A stretch of 64,000 nt of DNA from Bactrocera neohumeralis. Taxonomy: Eukaryota; Arthropoda; Insecta; Diptera; Tephritidae. Positions within the stretch are counted from its first letter, which is position 1. The number at the start of each line of letters is the position of its first letter. The DNA is taken from the NCBI RefSeq assembly GCF_024586455.1, contig NW_026089623.1:16000236-16064235 (forward strand). Reading direction: 5' to 3'. Below the pieces are notes generated by a model. It searched no databases and was not told the DNA's origin. It saw only the letters and a program-made list of their open reading frames with translations. The position numbers and the translations under genes were made by a program. Positions 20,219 through 31,815 of this stretch are shown in pieces.

Positions 20219-23200
20219 TTATGGGCGTATTTCTAGTTTTATTGTTAAATTTAATGATTTTGTTATATCGTGGTTTGGTTTTTTCGGTTTTCGAATTCGC
20301 GATCGTCGGTGGCTGGTAGAAAGCACAGCTTCACGAGCGGTCTGGTTAGCGTTCCGTTTTGCGTACGGAGATCCAAGACTCGTATGTGACCGTCGGAGCC
20401 ATAATGTATCTTCTCTATGCGGCCTAGCCGCCACTCGGTAGGGGGTAAACAATCATCATGGACAGGACACAGTCTCCAAGTTTAGGCACTTGTTCAGGAG
20501 TCTTCCAACGGTACCTTTTGTGGAGATCCTTTATGTACTCGTCCTGGAGAATTTTAATTCTTTCCCATCGATTTAATGGGGATAGCGACTCCCCGCCTGG
20601 CTTAGAAAATGCCCTGGAGTTAAGGCGGTGAAATGTGAGGGGTCTTGCGATAATACTGTGAGTGGCCGTGAATCGAGAACGGCTTCATTTCGATTTAATA
20701 ACGTCGTGAACTCTTCGTAATTGAATTTATAATTTCCAGCTACCCGTTCGAAATGGCATTTGAAGCTTTTTACAGCTTATTCCCATAAACCGCCCATTTG
20801 AGGAGCGCTTGGGGTATAAATTGCCAATTGATACCTTGAGAGGCGTACTTTTGTACAATGTCGGATGACACATGTTTAAGGAAATCCACAAACTGCTTTT
20901 CTGTGGCTCGTTGAGCTCCAATGAAGGTTTTGCCATTATCGCTCATGATTTTTGATGGGTAGCCACGTCGAGCGACGAAGCGAGCAAATGCCGCGAGAAA
21001 AGGTTGCGTCGTCAGATTACTACATAGCTCAAGGTGTGCTGCCTTTGTCGTGAAACATACGAAGACAGCCACATAGCCTTTCATGAGAGTGGGAGACCTT
21101 AACGGGGACGCCTTTACCTGAAAAGGCCCAGCAAAATCAACACCTGTTGTGAAGGGCAGAGCGAAATTGCAGCATTCAGGTGGAAGTGCTGTGTGCAAAT
21201 CTTGCACGTGAAGATGCACTTCTTGATTTGCGGCTTAATACGGGGAATATATGTAATACTACTGGCGTACCATATGTTGCATGTGGCGATGTTCGGCATG
21301 TAGCATTAAGATGTGGATGTAATTGAGGAATAATGTGTGCAAATGGTGACCTCTCTGGAATTATTATGGGGTGGCGTTCGTTGTATGTTAGGCTCGAATT
21401 AGCGAGCCGACCATTGGCACGAAGCACACCTTTCGTGTCCAGAATGCGCTGAAGTAGCGCGCTTGTGTATATGCGATTAGTGCGACCTTTGCCTTTTGTA
21501 ACTCTACGTGCGTCACTGTGTTGCATGGGAAATTATGTGACCCTTTGACATTGCCTTTGAGTTGCTCGATAAATTTGAACATGTAAGCAACTACTCTGAG
21601 AGCTCTTGGAAACGATGAAAATCGTTCAAGGAAGTCGGCATCATCCAATAATGTATGAAAGGTGGCGATTTTTCGACCTTCTGGGACGATAAAGTTGCAT
21701 GTGGTGGTTTTTCCAACCAGACTAGTACAATTTCGGAATCGGACCACATATATAGTTTGCATTTTGTCAAGTTTAAATGCATTTGCAACATAGCTACTAA
21801 TTTGGAAAGTAGTAGTGCGCCACATAACTCAAGTCGTGGGAGACTTATTGTTTTTAAAGGTGCCACCTTTGCTTTTGCGACTAATAAGTGGCTTGTGGTC
21901 GTGGTGTCCCTTTGCGTGCGCACATAGATAGTAGCGCAGTATGCCTTTTCAGAGGCGTCACAGAAGCCATGTAATTCGACTTTGTGAACGGGGGAGTAAT
22001 TTACCCATCGCGGAATTTGAATCTGAGAAATATAATTCAGATTGTTTGCGAACTGGGACCATTTTTCTAAACGAAGAGGTTTCACTTGTTCATCCCAGTC
22101 GGTTCCATCTAGCCATTATTCTTGTATTAAGATTTTCGCTTGAATCATAATTGGCGAAAGCCATCCTGCTGTGTTAGGAAATTGTTGCTTCAGTGGTAGT
22201 CGTACGACGTACCGTCCATTTTCTGATCTAGTAGTTGTGGCTTTGTAAAAGTCTTCACAATACTGATCTTCAGGGGTTGTGACTGATATGGGGGAAAGTA
22301 CTTCTAATTCCCAAAGTTTTTTCAATTGTGAATTGAGATACTCGTTTGAGACTTCCTTCAACTTGAGTTGTCATTGTTGTGACTGGTTCCGTAACTAGAC
22401 CACTTAGGACCCATCCGAAAATGGTATTTTGAGCCAGAAGTGTATTTGTGATTTTCTCAATACCTTCGAGTATTATCTGTGGTATGAGATCGCTGCCTAA
22501 TAGAAGATCTATTTGAGCGGGGCTGTTGCAGTTTGGGTCTGCTAGCTTTAGGTGTGAAACCTTTTGCCAATGCTTGCTATTTATATGATAGCTTGGTAGC
22601 ATATTGGTTAATTGCGGTAAGAAACTAGCTTCTGTTTGTATGCGCTTATCCGCTTTGGGGGGAAAAGAGGGTAATGGGGCAGAGTTTATTAGAGTTTTGA
22701 ACAACTCTTCCACCCATTCCCGTGATTTCAAAATTGGCCAGTTTTGATGGCCTAGACCTACTACTGTGGTTTTCGCTATGTAGCGTTTGGGGTTTTTAAC
22801 GCCTTTGAACAGCATGGTGCTTCTTGGCAGTTTTCAGAATTTGTTGTTGCTCTTTTTACGTTTGCGCAGCTGGAATAATTTGTTATATGTAACATTGAAT
22901 GATGTCTTTTATGGCAGTAAACGCTATTAAATTTGCTTTCGCATTCTATAAGCGTATGCGCATGTGACAAACAGTTGGTACATAGTTTTTTCGTTCTAAC
23001 GAAATTGTTTCGATCGCTAATATTCATTTTTTGGAATTTTTCGCACGATTTGAGCTTGTGACCTCCTCTACAAAGTTCGTATGACGTTTGTTTATATTAT
23101 TCGGATGCGCACGATTGATTCTTAAAAAAGCTTCTATTGAAATTATTGTGGCACTTGCTTGGGGTCTATTGAAGCTTCTATTGAGGTCGTTTTGAACGTT

Positions 23201-24076
23201 TTTCGTTCTGACTACTTTCTTCGCTATGAAAGCGATTGCTCCCACAAAAGTAACGATTTTTCTGGTAATGCAGCTGTGCATATATTTACCAGAATTGGGT
23301 CCCAATTATCTGTGGAAATATTCTATGTCGATAAAACCGACAAACAATTTGAAACAGTGGATTGAAGCTTTATGAATTCTTCACTGGTTTCTTTCTGAAT
23401 TTTTGGTAAATTCATTATTATCGTCATTTGGTTTGTATCTGAGGTGATACAATTTCTTCGCTTGTGATAATTTAGGATGGTTTATGTACACAGCTGTAAA
23501 CATGTCCCAGAAGGACGGCCACTGTTCATAACCACCATGAAATATATCTGTGTCGCATATTGGCACTTTAAGGTGAATGCCTGAGCTCGCCTCTTGGGCT
23601 TGTCTTTGTGGCAGCTCTACTCTCGGTTGTGGACTAGGTGCAATTGATTTTATTTGTTTTAGTTGATCAGAGATCATGGCTTTTATCTCTTCGAATTGGT
23701 CTAAGCAATTTTCGTATTTTGAGCAAGCGGAGGATTTAAAATTTTCTGGTAGATCTGAGTCATCAGATTCTACGGTTGCGTCATATGCCACTTGGAGACG
23801 TGTCCAGAAGTTGTCAAGATTTTTTTTGTTAATTTCTAATACCGATTCAGAATTATCTTGAATCGGTGAAGATGAGAATCGAGTGCAGTATCGAATTAGA
23901 CTGTCACTCTCAGAAATAAATTTGGTGTATGAAATATCTTTCACCCTTTTTTGTTTTGTAGCACCTTCCTTTGAGCGTGTAGCATCTGCAGGTGTACACG
24001 GACTTTTTTCGTCTGAAATCATCTTTGGAACTTTTAGCAACTGAGTTGTTTTAGATTCCTTTGAGTCTGAGCTCAT
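20219..24076 (-). pseudogene. BEL-1 Gag-Pol relic, RT core deleted
   Basis: This aligns by eye with the intact BEL-2 polyprotein. Gag (24076-23381) starts MSSDSKESKTTQLLKVPK. Zinc-knuckle text CTNCLSHAHTLIECESKF is at about 22960, protease-region text DLLLGSDLIPQIILEG near 22490, and RNase H-like LHGFCDASEKAYCATIYV near 21960. Integrase text CFTTKAAHLELCSNLTT and MSDNGKTFIGAQ is near 21050-20910. The reading jumps from LPLKQQFPNT directly to AGWLSPIMIQAK near 22160, losing about 310 codons that in BEL-2 include the YVDD catalytic box. Further stops and frame changes occur in Gag, the protease and integrase. It cannot replicate on its own. Confidence 0.88.
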
Positions 24077-25627
24077 TTAAAAAATGTATAGAATAAATCA
24101 AAACGTCTTAGTGAAAACTAGACTTGTAGATGTATAAGATATAGTTTCGAATATAAACAGTTGAATAGACTCTTTGTATATAAGAGTTTCAAAAAGAATC
24201 AATAAAACCAATGGCTAGACGAGAACTCTTTTAAGTAAATAAGAGTTTCGTACGAAATTGATATAACGATAACGTTCTACGTATTTGATACTAAGTGTAA
24301 TCGCGAACTCTTTTAAGTTAATAAAAGTTTTGAAATCGCTTAAATTTGATTTAATTATTTATTAATGACCGGAAATTTTTTATGTATTTTATTTTTCTAT
24401 GTATATTTCATTTATATATGTATATTTAATGTTCAAATGTCCTATAGGGTATACCTATATTTTGTTTATTACGTGCTAATGACTGCTCGTTTTAGAGATC
24501 ACTGCACTTTGTACATATGCATGTATGTACATATGTGTTACGCTTTGGTTGGTTACACAATCCTACTTGTTTTTGTTGATCAAAAACCAAGGGGTATTGC
24601 GGGAAATGTACCAATGTGGACTTTGAATATATTTTATACGCAATCCTGCTTGTTTTTGTTAGCCAAAAACCAAGTGGTATCGCGGAATATATGCCAATGT
24701 GGACTTTGAAGCAGTGAGCGTATCTACATATGTATGTGACAATACACTTATGTACAAATATTTAAGTATGTTATAAAACGTTTTATGTTATATTTATTAT
24801 TGTCTTTAAGTTGTACCCGATATCGACAGGGTATATTTTTCAGAGGATTTTGTATATATGTATGTGTATGCGCCCATATGTATATATATATATATATATG
24901 TGTATATATATATCTATGTTCGCGGTACGAAGAAACCACGAAAAGAGAATTAACCGACCGTTGGTAATTTTCGCAAATTCTCTTGTTAATAAGTAGGTAT
25001 ATAATTTGTATAACTGCGTCGCATATATGTACATATGTACATACATATGTATATATGTATATATGTTCGCAGTGAGAAGAGGCCGCGAAAAGAAAATTGA
25101 ATGATATTCTGACTTTAGAATGTATGTATGTTTGTACTATATGTATATATTTTGAAATATGTATGTATATATGAATATGATTTCAATAGTAAATGAGCCA
25201 GTTATGCTCTTTGTATGTTTTTAGAAATATACATGAAATATATGTATGTATGTATGTATGGTATAAAATGTAATTCGCACATATGCTTTTGTTTTTTGCT
25301 TGTAATTGCCGTAGCTTATTTTAAGCAATCCTGCTTATACTTGATTGAGAATGTATAAGGGGTCTTGCTGGAAATTTTGCAAGTAAATACTTGAATTTTT
25401 ATATATATATGTTTTCGGGATAGATTTGTGTTATAACACAATGGTAAGCATTTACCGGCAATCACTAATCCGTTATATACAGTACCAAAGTGCTTTGTTA
25501 GCGGTTATTCGGTTTTTACCGGAAATAAACCGAATACCGAAAACAGTTTGGTAACGGTTTTCACTTATTTTTCGACGCGAATTTTGGTCTGAACCGTAAA
25601 TTTAAGTTTTAGATTTTAAACCATACA
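24077..25627 (-). other. BEL-1 leader, proximal part
   Basis: Non-coding, with TATG/TACATA simple-sequence patches. It shares blocks with the BEL-2 leader, for example TAAATAAGAGTTT and a GCTTATTTTAAGCAATCCTG-like stretch followed by CAAGTAAATACTTGAAT. A local repeat (CAATCCTGCTTGTTTTTGTT and the 'AACCAAG' blocks) occurs near 24560 and 24640. Several short palindromes of CCGAATACCGAAAAC type lie near 25500-25560. Confidence 0.6.
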
Positions 25628-25629
25628 TA

Positions 25630-26236
25630 CAGCTATGGACAGAGATTTAGCGCACTTTCTTAATGTGAAATATGATACTTAATAATGTTATACATTATAT
25701 AAAGAAAGTGGAATCGTTATAATGTAAAAAAATGAATGAATTACCTCACTAAAAACTAAAGTAGTCCAAAATTTCTTAGTTTTCTATAATAAAAATACGT
25801 CTTGTTCAGTTTACATTATTAAGTCAAATTGGCTTGGACAAGTTCTCTTCTATTTTCTTGTTCTATTTAGCGCACTTTAAAAGATCAGTAAGGAAAAATA
25901 AATATTATTAACACGATACGTGAGATTTCTCTGATATTACATATATCTAACTTGGTTAATACTTAGTGGAATAACCGTTATTAGTTATCACCGCTTCACA
26001 TCTGCGTGGCAAGCTCTCTATTAACCTTTAGCATCTGTCCAAAAGAATAGAGTTCCACGCTTCCTGTACTCCTGCCCAAAGCTCGTCGCAATTTTTAAAT
26101 TTTCTTTGCCCAACTTTTTCTTTGACATCATTCCACAAGTTCTCGATCGGGTTTAGATCAGGACTTTGCGCTGGCCAATCGAGAAGTAGAATTTTTTCTT
26201 GCGCAAGCCAGTTTTTTACCACATTTTTTTTCACCG
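25630..26236 (-). pseudogene. Tc1-like element, 3' half only
   Basis: The left end CAGCTATGGACAGAGATTTA is preceded by TA, as in Tc1-like elements. ATTTAGCGCACTTT is present at about 25645 and again at about 25865, giving the inner/outer direct-repeat pattern of IR/DR-type Tc1 transposons. The minus frame 26234-26028 reads LLDWPAQSPDLNPIENLW and VKEKVGQRKFKNCDELW, the end of a DD34E transposase with the third catalytic Glu in PIENLW. The first two catalytic residues, the DNA-binding domain and the right terminal repeat are missing, so it is immobile unless helped and cannot encode transposase. Confidence 0.8.
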
Positions 26237-27253
26237 AAATGAACTGAAGTGTGTTATTTTGTTTTTTGTTAATAATTCATGTAATTTTTATACCATTAAA
26301 CTGACGTGATTTTTATTTTTAATTTTAATTCCATTGAAAGGAACTGAATTATCATTTTATAAAATAAAATGTAATATTATAAGTGATAACATGAATGTAA
26401 GTATGTATATGTGATTTTTGTTTTTTAATAATTGAGAAAATTAATACTAAATATGAAAACCCCGTTTTTTATTTCATTATATGTAGTCGTTATTAGAACC
26501 AGTTACAAAATCCTTGTTGTTATACAATAATATAATAGTAACTCTTAGTACTTTCTTAATGGATTTATTAGCCTTTGGTTCATAGCGTTACGGCTCTAAA
26601 GGCTCAAGTGGGTTGCGCACAATTGAGCTTCTTCGTATATTCACAAGTGTTTCGTATTCATAATTGTCAGAGAATCCTAAGCAAATATTCATAAGTATTG
26701 CGAGCTCATAACCAAACAATTGTGAATATATGCTTCGTACAAGCCAAACAGCTCACAAGCAAAACTCTCTCTCTTGTAAGTGAGCAGTAATCACACTTGT
26801 ACACATTCAGTGAATAATTTGCTTGCTTCATACTCAATTTTTCGCAAGTAGCTCAAAGTTGTGTTTAACTCATGCACTGCAGATCACTGATGTGTATGTG
26901 CCTGTGCTTGTGCCTCGCTTGCGCCTGTGCGTCTTTCGCCAATCCCTGTGCTAGTTTTTGTTGTTGTTATTTCCTTCTGACTTATTTTTTCGTTTGTGAG
27001 TTATTTTTCACGGTACTTCCCTGCCTGACTATGCCTTTTTTGAATATGTTCTTCTCTTCTATTTTCTTGTTCTTGTTCTTGTTCTTGTTCTTCTTCTTTC
27101 TATTTTTTTATGCACACTTAAGGGATTTTTTTTGGTTATGTTTTCGGTCACTTCAGTCACTCCTATATCATTTTTCACTTTACATATACATATATGTGTA
27201 TACTGTATGTGTATATCATTAAATTGTTTTTTCCACCGCACTTTCTTCCTTTT
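26237..27253. other. BEL-1 leader, middle part; no gene recognised
   Basis: Non-coding. It includes pyrimidine-rich tracts (CTTGTTCTTGTTCTTG near 27065) and a CTTGTGCCTCGCTTGCGCC stretch. Long open frames here are low-complexity and rejected. Confidence 0.5.
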
Positions 27254-28334
27254 TATACTCTCGCAACAAAGTTGCTAAGGAGAGTATGATAGTTTTGTTC
27301 ACAAAACGGTTGTTTGTAAGTCCTAAAACTAAAAGAGTCAGATATAGGGTTATATATACCAAAGTGATCAGGGTGACGAGTAGAGTCGAAATCCGGATGT
27401 CTGTCTGTCCGTCCGTCTGTCCGTCCGTCCGTCTGCCCGCCCGTGCAAGCAGTAACTTGAGTAAAAATTGAGATATCATGATGAAACTTGGTACACGTAT
27501 TCCTTGGCTCCATAAGAAGGTTAAGTTCGAAGATGGGCAAAATCGGCCCACTGCCACGCCCACAAAATGGCGGAAACCGAAAACTTATAAAGTGTCATAA
27601 CTAAGCCATAAATAAAAATATTAAAGTGAAATTTGGCACAAAGGATCGCATTAGGGAGGGGCATATTTGGACGCAGTTTTTTTGGAAAAGTAGGAGTGGC
27701 CCCGCCCCCTACTAAGTTTTTGGTACATATCTCAGAAACTACTGTAGCTATGTCAACCAAACTCTACAGAGTCGTGTACTTCAGGCATTTCTATATACAG
27801 TTCAAAAATGGACGAAATCGGATAATAACCACGCCCACCTCCCATACAAAGGTTATGTTGAAAATCACTAAAAGTGCGTTAATCGACTAACAAAAAACGT
27901 CAGAAACACTAAATTTTACGGAAGAAATTGCAAAAGGAAGCTGCACCCAGGCTTTTTTTTTCAAAATTGAAAATGGGCGTGGCCTCGCCCACTTATGGAC
28001 CAAAAACCATATCTCAGGAACTACTAGACCGATTTCAATGAAATTCGGTATATAATATGTTCTTAACACCCTGATGACATGTATGAAATATGGGTGAAAT
28101 CGGTTCACAACCACGCCTTCTTCCAATATAACGCTATTTCGAATTCCATCTGATGTCTTCTCTGTATAATACGAGTATATAAATTAGGAACCAATGATGA
28201 TAGCGGAATGAAACTTTACACAAATACGGTATTTGAAAAATATGTAAATGAATGATAATGAAATCTCGATTATCACTTTATCGTGCAAGAGTATAAAATG
28301 TTCGGTGACACCCGAACTTAGCCCTTCCTTACTT
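27254..28334 (+). mobile_element. DINE-1-like (HINE) repeat, family B, full length
   Basis: The 5' end TATACTCTCGCAACAAAGTT leads into a palindrome with GAGAGTAT. GTCTGTCTGTCCGTCC repeats lie at about 27400-27435. The body carries conserved words such as CCACGCCCACC, AAAGTGCGTTAATCG and ATTTCAATGAAATTCGGTAT. The 3' stem-loop is GTTCGGTGACACCCGAAC, then CCTTACTT against T. It shares the layout but not the sequence of family A. There is no coding role; apparent frames are chance products of the conserved sequence. It sits in the BEL-1 leader. Confidence 0.78.
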
Positions 28335-28700
28335 TTTTTTTGCACGTTTGTTCACATGCATTTTTATATACATATAAATTTTTTCGTTTTTGCCAACTTT
28401 TGTCACCATCGGTTTTTGTTCACAGTTTTCACAGTTCTCTTTTTTATTCCAAATTTTTTGTCAGTACTGTTTTCTTTTCGTTTTGTCACCAACGGTTTTG
28501 TTTTTTTTGTTTTTGTCACCACCGTTTTGTTCGTTTGCTAACTTTTTCACTACTGTTTTTTTTCTAATTAGTTTAGTTTTAATTAGTTTATTTCTAATTT
28601 TGTTACCGCGTAACTGTGATTAATTTGTTACCGCGTGACCGTGATTATTTTATTAACACGTGACCGTAGTTATTTTGTCACCACTAGTGCCGTCCGGTAC
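28335..28700 (-). other. BEL-1 leader, distal part
   Basis: T-rich DNA between the DINE-1-like repeat and the primer site, with a series of TTTTGTCACCA/GTTACCGCGTGACCGTGAT blocks repeated three or four times (28600-28690). Confidence 0.6.
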
Positions 28701-28714
28701 GGCTCGAAGGACCA
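28701..28714 (-). promoter_or_regulatory. BEL-1 tRNA primer-binding site (probable)
   Basis: On the minus strand TGGTCCTTCGAGCC directly follows the LTR end ...TTCACA. The same 14-mer lies at the equivalent place in BEL-2 (44252-44265). Beginning with TGG fits pairing with a tRNA CCA tail; the tRNA species is not assigned. Confidence 0.65.
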
Positions 28715-28951
28715 TGTGAATTTTGTTAATAGAATAAATTCACGGCACTCACTTTTAATGCGATTGAAGTCGATAACGTTCGAAAAAATGATAAATTGGT
28801 CGGTTGCGTATACGCGCACGGATCGATCGAGAAAGAGGCTCGGCGCCGTCCGCCAGTCCCTTCTGTTAATTGTGTTCGGTGTCCTCGGGTGTGTGGTGTA
28901 TATGATGCAGGTGTGTTATATTATGTGGGGAGTCAGAAGCTCATTTAGCCG
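28715..28951 (-). repeat. BEL-1 5' LTR
   Basis: On the plus strand it runs from TGTGAATTTTG to ...CATTTAGCCG. The expected terminal CA appears mutated to CG (compare TTTAGCCA in BEL-2). It is bounded outside by GGATC. The first 80 bp match the truncated 3' LTR at 19879. Confidence 0.8.
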
Positions 28952-28956
28952 GGATC

Positions 28957-29900
28957 TAATATCAATTTTAAATGAAGACTAACTCTTTTATTTGTATTTG
29001 TCTTGTTTTGTCCAACTCTTTCAATAGTCATAGATTCTTTACTGGAAGATTTAATTTATTTTTCAATTCTTTGGGTATGAGGTGAACTTGAGACCCATTA
29101 TCTAATAAGGCTCGTGCCTTTATTATTTTTCCATCACGACCTTTTATACCAACAATTGCTGTGGTTAGCAGGACATGTTTAGAATCATTTTTTAATCTCC
29201 CATTTGCTTTAAAGGATTTATCTTTGTGGAACCATAAACCTCTTAATTTAGTTTTTAAAATACACATTTTATACGTGTCTGAAACATTTTGAGAGACTAC
29301 GAGTTGCTCAAACAATTCTTTAAAAGTATGCCACTGAGCGTAATCTCCTGAAAAAATGGGAATGTCAACTTGAGGCAACGTAAAATTGGCATCATTTTTT
29401 TGTTAATAGATTTTAATTCCGAGTTTGTAAAATCTATTTCTTAAATCATATAACTTACTTAATAACTCTTCATTTTCGTGCTGGCTAATAAATTCAAGCA
29501 CAGTATCACTTTAAAGCACTTTTAAGCACTTTTTCTATAAGTTTCTCTACGCTGTCTAGAGAGCATAAGTATTTCGTTTATTTCGCAGTCTTCAAATTTT
29601 TTTCTAATTCTGTTAATAAGAACTGAAGCCTGAACTATTTTTCTTGATTTATAGCAATCAATTCGCTTAAATTGGCGTACGCTGTCAAATAAGGTACCTA
29701 CCGTCCCTTCTACGTCATTTTTAAAATAATTATTTTAATAATAATTTTTATTTTGGGATCTTTGGACACTTCTAAATGGTTTTGTTGAAACTCTGACCAT
29801 TTTTTGTACAAACTATCTTGGAGTTTTTCTAAATTTCCTAAATCTTTACGCAACTAAGGTGTTAAATCGGTACACAGCTGTCATAAACAAACTGGTTGCC
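28957..29900 (-). pseudogene. BEL-3 Gag-protease relic
   Basis: The minus strand reads, from about 29850, LEKLQDSLYKKWSEFQQNHL, then decayed Gag text. A clear frame at 29378-29028 has VDIPIFSGDYAQWHTFKEL (the DUF1759 Gag core). An internal deletion joins this to VLLTTAIVGIKGRDGKII and ARALLDNGSQVHLIPKEL, the aspartic protease-type motif with D-N-G-S. After a frame change it continues to MTIERVGQNKTNTNKRVS and LHLKLILDP at the BEL-1 junction, and the remainder is at 19878-19560. It lacks the zinc knuckles and pol in this window. A second, nearly identical copy lies at 33467-34410. Confidence 0.8.
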
Positions 29901-30653
29901 AGATGTCGCTCATATTTGGCATAGAATTAGGGACAGCTATAGCAACTTAGCCAAAAGCATTGTTTTGGAATATCATTAACCAATGGAATTTAAGTTACAA
30001 TTTCTTTTTATTTTTATGTCACAATATATATCGTTCTAAATTTATTTGCGGCAATACGGTTGTTGCTGTCCGTAGCTGTTCCTGTCCGTAGCTAGTGCAG
30101 AACGCAGTTCTTCTAATTAAAACTTACCAAAACATACCTTCTTTCTAAAATATGTAAAGAAATAGTGACAGGCTTGGCAACATAATAATTTGAAAATGAA
30201 GTGGCACAATCTCTTAACATTGAAACAGTCGTGTCTAATTTTTTAAAATTAAAAGAACGAAAATATTTAAAAAATTAACAGCTTATTGTAGTTCTTATTA
30301 AAATATTGTTTTTTTATAATTATGGCTCCTTTTACGGGCTTCAACCTAACTTCATTTTTGTTGAAGTTAGAAATTCGGTATTATCGATATCAACTCAACC
30401 CCTTACTGTTCTGTTCTGTTGAAGTCTTTTCACAACTTCAACTTTTTTTTGGTATTACGGTTGTCAACACTGTGTCAGTGCGGACTAGTCATCAAAAATC
30501 AATTGCGTTTATTTGGAAAAAAATATTTTAATCAATTATTTTGTATATGTACACAAGAGGAGAAAAATCCCGAAGCTGGCAGAGACAGGCTCAAATTTCA
30601 AACAGCAAATATAATATCAGGTGTTTCTTAAATTTATAATTTACTAGCGGCCC
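29901..30653. other. Spacer upstream of BEL-3 gag
   Basis: No gene supported. It may contain the BEL-3 leader/LTR; GCTGTCCGTAGCTGTTCC followed by CTGTCCGTAGCTAGTGC near 30065-30095 is a short tandem repeat. Confidence 0.45.
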
Positions 30654-30900
30654 AGAACGTGCTTCGCTACGTATAAAGTATAAAGTGAAACTTAAAGATT
30701 CAGTACAGGTACAGGGTCAGCATATCTATTTCGTGCATTACGGTCACGCTGCGACGCATTATTTTTTGCGCGTTCATCTGTAGTCTGTGATCGGCTTAGT
30801 AATGACACATCATGTACATTACGCGTTCGACGATCTATATTTGCTCATCTGGCTCGTGGCATTTTTCCTTCATATAAAAAAGAATAAATCAAATTAAAAA
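30654..30900 (-). mobile_element. Helitron 3' terminal fragment
   Basis: Read on the minus strand it ends TAGCGAAGCACGTTCTGG and GCCGCTAG, followed by T. A GC-rich pairing near the end, a CTAG terminus and a T in the flank are the Helitron 3' signature. No coding part is present. Duplicated at 35155-35308. Confidence 0.65.
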
Positions 30901-31562
30901 CAAATTGCATCTATTACAAAAGAATATGACACCTCTTTACACACAATATGTTTTTTCAAATAAGGAAACATATGCATACATGTATTTCACTTCAACTGCT
31001 TAAAACTTACCATTGTTTGACAATTTAATTCAAATAAAGCTCGTAAACGATGTGAAACACCGACGACTTGCTAAGAAACGTCCGAAATGAAATTACGGTA
31101 TTAATGGCATGAAAACATAACAATATGACACCACAATCCTCATCTTAAATAATTTTAATTTGACACAAAAATACCCATTAACATTTATTGAATTCATTTG
31201 TTACAAAAAATTTGATAAATAAAGAACCGTTCTACCGATTTTGTGGAAACTCATAAACCATCTACTAAATAGTCCGAACATTGCCTTAAGTTTTGGTTTA
31301 AATAGATAGAACCCGTTCGTAAGTTATAAAATCACAACGAAAAGTGGAATTACTTTTTATATGTATAGATTAAACAAGTAAGTAACAAGTGTATGCCAGA
31401 TACATAAATAAATACGTTGAGCGGAACATTTCTTATCCCTAAAGCGGCAACTTTACGTAAAATTCTATTTCGAGTTCTAAAATTAGTACGAAACAAAAAG
31501 AAATGCAAGACAAATTGCATTTGGCAATATTTATTTTAAATAACTAAAAAAACAAACAAGTA
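30901..31562. other. Spacer, nothing secure
   Basis: Unassigned. Text near 31220-31330 (ACCGATTTTGTGGAAACTC, CCCGTTCGTAAGTTATAAA) resembles non-coding Helitron sequence. Confidence 0.4.
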
Positions 31563-31672
31563 AGGAAAGGCTAAGTTCGGGTGTCACCGAACATTTTATA
31601 CTCTCGCATGATAAAGTGATAATCGAGATTTCATTATCCGTCATTTACATATTTTTCAAATAATCAGTAATT
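31563..31672 (-). repeat. DINE-1-like family B, 3' terminal fragment
   Basis: GTTCGGGTGTCACCGAAC stem and ACTCTCGCATGATAAAGTG, followed by ATCGAGATTTCATTAT, match the 3' end of family B. It breaks off at TTTTTCAAAT and adjoins BEL-2 LTR sequence. Confidence 0.8.
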
Positions 31673-31715
31673 TTTGTACGTGGCACCTTTTTCGCACTCA
31701 CCATATAATAGAATT

Positions 31716-31815
31716 NNNNNNNNNNNNNNNNNNNNNNNNNNNNNNNNNNNNNNNNNNNNNNNNNNNNNNNNNNNNNNNNNNNNNNNNNNNNNNNNNNNNN
31801 NNNNNNNNNNNNNNN
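31716..31815. other. Assembly gap of exactly 100 N
   Basis: A round 100-N run, the usual placeholder for a scaffold gap of unknown size. LTR-like text (CACTCACCATATAATAGAATT) stops at its left edge. The right edge starts mid-repeat, at a position equivalent to 27298. Confidence 0.98.

Larger units (their letters stand above)
19879..28951 (-). mobile_element. BEL/Pao retrotransposon BEL-1, defective, with nested insertions
   Basis: The insertion is bounded by GGATC at 19874-19878 and 28952-28956, a 5-bp duplication as BEL elements make. Inside, in minus order, are the 5' LTR (28715-28951), a tRNA-primer site, a long leader carrying a DINE-1-like repeat and a Tc1 fragment, a Gag-Pol relic, a remnant of the extra zinc-knuckle ORF and a truncated 3' LTR. 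Related to BEL-2 in protein, leader and LTR-end sequences. It was inserted into the protease region of another BEL copy (BEL-3). Confidence 0.8.
27298..31715 (+). repeat. Large direct duplication, left copy
   Basis: From within the DINE-1-like repeat up to the N gap the sequence is repeated almost unchanged about 4,510 bp further on. It covers the DINE-1-like repeat, BEL-1 leader end and 5' LTR, the GGATC duplication, BEL-3 gag, a Helitron end and a DINE fragment. Differences are a few indels in homopolymers and microsatellites, scattered substitutions, and a 0.5-kb segment (about 30799-31346) missing from the right copy. Confidence 0.92.

Noticed and set aside
24785..25046. Tyr/Ile/His-rich open frames on both strands
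   Set aside because: Products of TATATG/TACATA simple sequence in the BEL-1 leader.
26872..27222. 116-codon Cys/Leu/Phe-rich frame resembling a membrane protein
   Set aside because: Built from CTTG/TTC tracts in the BEL-1 leader; hydrophobicity is compositional.
27521..28126. Open frames within DINE-1-like family B, seen in every copy
   Set aside because: They recur only because the repeat recurs; frames differ between copies through indels and have no codon-level conservation.
28248..28623. Three overlapping open frames rich in Phe and Val, and their copies at 32850-33133
   Set aside because: They arise from T-rich low-complexity BEL-1 leader sequence; no domain, and all three frames are open for the same reason.
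28635..28982. 115-codon open frame, repeated at 33145
   Set aside because: It runs across the primer site and the LTR on the strand opposite to BEL-1; chance frame.
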